From contig CAZTPJ010000116.1 of assembly GCA_964614515.1 (NCBI GenBank), forward strand, positions 1 through 8,025: a stretch of 8,025 nucleotides of DNA, read 5' to 3'. Under the pieces are notes generated by a model. It ran no database searches. It had not been told where the DNA came from and saw only the letters and a list, made by a program, of their open reading frames with translations. The first letter of the stretch is position 1. Every line of letters starts with the position of its first letter. A program made the position numbers and the translations under genes. This stretch comes from CAZTPJ01 sp964614515 (GTDB lineage Bacteria > Planctomycetota > Phycisphaerae > Phycisphaerales > UBA1924). This document shows, piece after piece, positions 6,630 through 8,025 of the stretch.

Positions 6630-7586
6630 TCAATCGTAATACACGAAGATTCGGGCGTCGCTACGGCCGTTGCCCGCCTGCACGTTCTTGTACATGCGCA
6701 GGTAGATGTTCTGATTCAGGCCGGGCATGCCTTCGCCCGCCTGCTGGCCGGTGTAATCATCCTCGTTGACGAACATATTGTCCGGGCGGGTCTTCTGCCC
6801 GGGGGGCAGATCTCTGAACGGCCACACGACACTCTCGGGGTCGGGGCGATTGAACGACTCCACACGCCCATCGTTGAACGCCACGCTGCCTTGCCACTGA
6901 TTCTTTGAACCGTGAAGTTGCAGCGTGTTTGAGCCGGTGCCGGCCGGACCAGGCGCCAACGACCAGTTGCCCACCTCACCGCCATAGAGCGGCCCGCGAT
7001 CACCGATCACGGCCTGTTTGAAGTCCATCGAACTCTGCCATCCCGCGGCGCGATTGCCGAATGGCGGCGTATGCGCATACGACACGTTGCCCGTGGCGCC
7101 GCCGTTGCGCCGCCCGTTGCCCACGCCAGTGCCGCCGACCTCGCCGGGCACGCCGGCGAAACCCGGATCCCACAACGCCTGATTCGGCACGATCGCGGCC
7201 GGCGGCCCGGCCAGTTCGTACCGCCGGTCCACTTCAATCGCGAAGTTCACTTCCGCCGGGCACACCGTCACGTCCGCCGGAACCATCCCGTTGTAGATCA
7301 GCAGCGAGAGAATGTTCCCCGTGTTGTCTTTCACGTATGAGGGGACATCGCCGACCGTCGCATCATTGACATCCACGCGGCTGGGCAGCGGATAGTCCTC
7401 GTTGTTGTTGTTCGCCCAGTTGACGAACGACTGGTGCAGCCCCCGCACGTTCTGCGATGAGCACTTGATCTGCCGTCCGGCCTTCCTCGCCTCGCCAAGG
7501 GCGGGCAGCAGGATACCGATCAACAGCGCGATGATCGCGATGACGACGAGCAGTTCGATCAGCGTAAACGCGCGATTCCGCCTCAT
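6630..7586 (-). CDS. Prepilin-type N-terminal cleavage/methylation domain protein (pseudopilin-like)
   Basis: The 318-residue product begins MRRNRAFTLIELLVVIAI. It has a short basic leader, a predicted prepilin-peptidase cut between Ala6 and Phe7 (Ala instead of the usual Gly), Glu at mature position +5, and one hydrophobic helix (about residues 7-30). The start at 7586 is preferred over the upstream GTG at 7604 because GGAGG (7598-7594) lies 7 bases before the ATG and the short basic leader fits prepilins. After the helix comes LGEARKAGRQIKCSS, then VTVCPAE, giving a Cys pair (about 42 and 109) common in planctomycete members. The C-terminal part carries His225 and Asp239-Gly240 in LHGSKNQWQGSVAFNDGRVE, a longer-spaced form of the H-x9-DG motif. 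Such proteins are exported and assembled by type II secretion or type IV pilus-like machinery. Planctomycetes hold many copies of unknown individual role. It is transcribed toward the amidohydrolase operon and is not obviously related to it. Confidence 0.9.
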   Translation of the reverse strand: MRRNRAFTLIELLVVIAIIALLIGILLPALGEARKAGRQIKCSSQNVRGLHQSFVNWANNNNEDYPLPSRVDVNDATVGDVPSYVKDNTGNILSLLIYNGMVPADVTVCPAEVNFAIEVDRRYELAGPPAAIVPNQALWDPGFAGVPGEVGGTGVGNGRRNGGATGNVSYAHTPPFGNRAAGWQSSMDFKQAVIGDRGPLYGGEVGNWSLAPGPAGTGSNTLQLHGSKNQWQGSVAFNDGRVESFNRPDPESVVWPFRDLPPGQKTRPDNMFVNEDDYTGQQAGEGMPGLNQNIYLRMYKNVQAGNGRSDARIFVYYD

Positions 7587-7593
7587 GCACAGG

Positions 7594-7598
7594 CCTCC
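7594..7598 (-). promoter_or_regulatory. Shine-Dalgarno GGAGG for the prepilin-like gene
   Basis: On the minus strand GGAGG is followed by 7 bases (CCTGTGC) and the ATG at 7586. This fixes the start at 7586 rather than the in-frame GTG at 7604, which lies upstream of the site. Confidence 0.75.
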
Positions 7599-7627
7599 AA
7601 CCACCCTGGGACAACTCCCACCCGCAC

Positions 7628-7633
7628 AGTATA
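7628..7633 (-). promoter_or_regulatory. Putative -10 box of the prepilin-like gene
   Basis: TATACT on the minus strand matches the sigma-70 -10 consensus at 5 of 6 bases and stands out in GC-rich DNA. Transcription would start near 7620, giving a leader of about 35 bases that includes the GGAGG. No good -35 hexamer is seen at 16-18 bases; TGGCAA occurs at a 20-base spacing. Confidence 0.4.
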
Positions 7634-7730
7634 CGCGAAGCCCCCAACTCGGGTTGCCAGATTCGCCCGCTTTGCTCCCGCTGGCTCGCCGCTTCGAGGC
7701 CGGAGCGAGCCCGTTGCGCGCGGCTCTACC

Positions 7731-7773
7731 AAAAAAGTAATGACCTCGCGTCGGGGAGGCATCCGACGCGAGG
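7731..7773 (-). terminator. Terminator-like hairpin reading on the minus strand
   Basis: CCTCGCGTCGG (7744-7754) and CCGACGCGAGG (7763-7773) form a perfect 11-bp stem with an 8-base loop. On the minus strand the stem is followed by TCATTAC and then six T (7736-7731). The 7-base gap before the T-run makes it an imperfect intrinsic terminator. On the plus strand only CCTTTC follows. A minus-strand transcript ending here must begin to the right; none is certain. Confidence 0.4.
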
Positions 7774-7940
7774 CCTTTCGCAGGGGACTCACAGACTGTT
7801 CGAGTCCCGACGGTCGAACCTCCCGGCTCCCCTCCGTGCCGGGTGACTCGCGTGACTCGCTTTCACGAGCACACCCCAATCATGCGATACGTTCACCCCC
7901 GCCACCACTCCGCCGCGCCCTTCCTGCCGAGCCCAGACCC
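7774..7940. other. Non-coding stretch rich in short hairpins
   Basis: No convincing gene is seen. GGGACTC (7784-7790) pairs with GAGTCCC (7802-7808) across 11 bases. GTTCGA (7798-7803) could instead pair with TCGAAC (7814-7819), so these two hairpins exclude each other. CCCGGC (7822-7827) pairs with GCCGGG (7838-7843). A perfect 9-base tandem repeat, GTGACTCGC, follows at 7843-7860. Frames through here translate to low-complexity Arg/Pro/Ser sequence. Confidence 0.4.
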
Positions 7941-8025
7941 TACAACCCCACCCCCCCGCGCAGCCGCCGCCGCGACGGCCGCGTCGTACCGAACTTCATC
8001 GCCCAGGCGCTGCGCAACGAGGACG
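7941..8025 (+). pseudogene. Fragment of nucleotide-sugar epimerase / UDP-glucuronate decarboxylase-like gene, 3' beyond window
   Basis: Read from 7941, the plus strand encodes YNPTPPRSRRR followed by DGRVVPNFIAQALRNED. The second part matches the strongly conserved block after the N-T-Y-G-P-R motif of extended short-chain dehydrogenases such as UDP-glucuronate decarboxylase (family form DGRVVxNFIxQALR). The first part aligns codon for codon with the family's FNTYGPRMRPD but is degraded (YNPTPPRSRRR). The frame stays open back to the ATG at 7740, yet 7740-7940 encodes nothing like a Rossmann GxxGxxG or the catalytic YxxxK, which in this family lie upstream. The piece is therefore a truncated remnant, a decayed gene, or a sequence or assembly join. 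The right-hand part continues outside the window. Confidence 0.5.

Noticed and set aside
7791..7820. TTCGAGT-like T-loop suggesting a tRNA
   Set aside because: No acceptor, D or anticodon stem can be built around it and there is no CCA end; the bases are better explained by simple hairpins.

Overview
The window looks like Planctomycetota DNA, probably Phycisphaerae. Three things suggest this: high GC content; a prepilin-type protein of the planctomycete kind (RAFTLIELLVVIAIIALL start, C-terminal H...DG motif); and abundant short palindromic repeats of types I associate with planctomycete intergenic DNA. The assignment is an inference from style, not from a marker gene.

Layout. Positions 1-6330 hold a plus-strand run of four paralogous, mostly exported amidohydrolase-fold genes. 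The first is cut by the left edge and carries the end of one amidohydrolase domain plus a complete second one. Genes 1/2 and 3/4 are joined by ATGA overlaps, and gene 3 follows gene 2 after 75 bases, so one operon is likely. Only gene 2 keeps the full metal-ligand set (HxH, two later His, one Asp). In the second domain of gene 1, and in genes 3 and 4, the ligands are largely or wholly replaced, so these look like non-catalytic partners. A palindromic REP-like element lies in the gene 2/3 gap, and four tandem 42-bp copies of the same family lie at the start of gene 4, between a strong ribosome binding site with its ATG and the signal peptide.

Positions 6331-6629 are a convergent intergenic region filled with palindromes of three further families, including a 34-bp element present as an inverted pair. 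Positions 6630-7586 (minus strand) encode the prepilin-like protein, with a clear ribosome binding site and a plausible -10 box. Positions 7605-7940 hold no convincing gene but several hairpins and a terminator-like stem. The last about 85 bases on the plus strand read as an internal piece of a nucleotide-sugar epimerase or UDP-glucuronate decarboxylase with no recognisable N-terminal half.

How the genes may work together: the operon probably makes a set of envelope or periplasmic proteins in which one metal-dependent hydrolase is accompanied by degenerate paralogs. The substrate cannot be read from the sequence.
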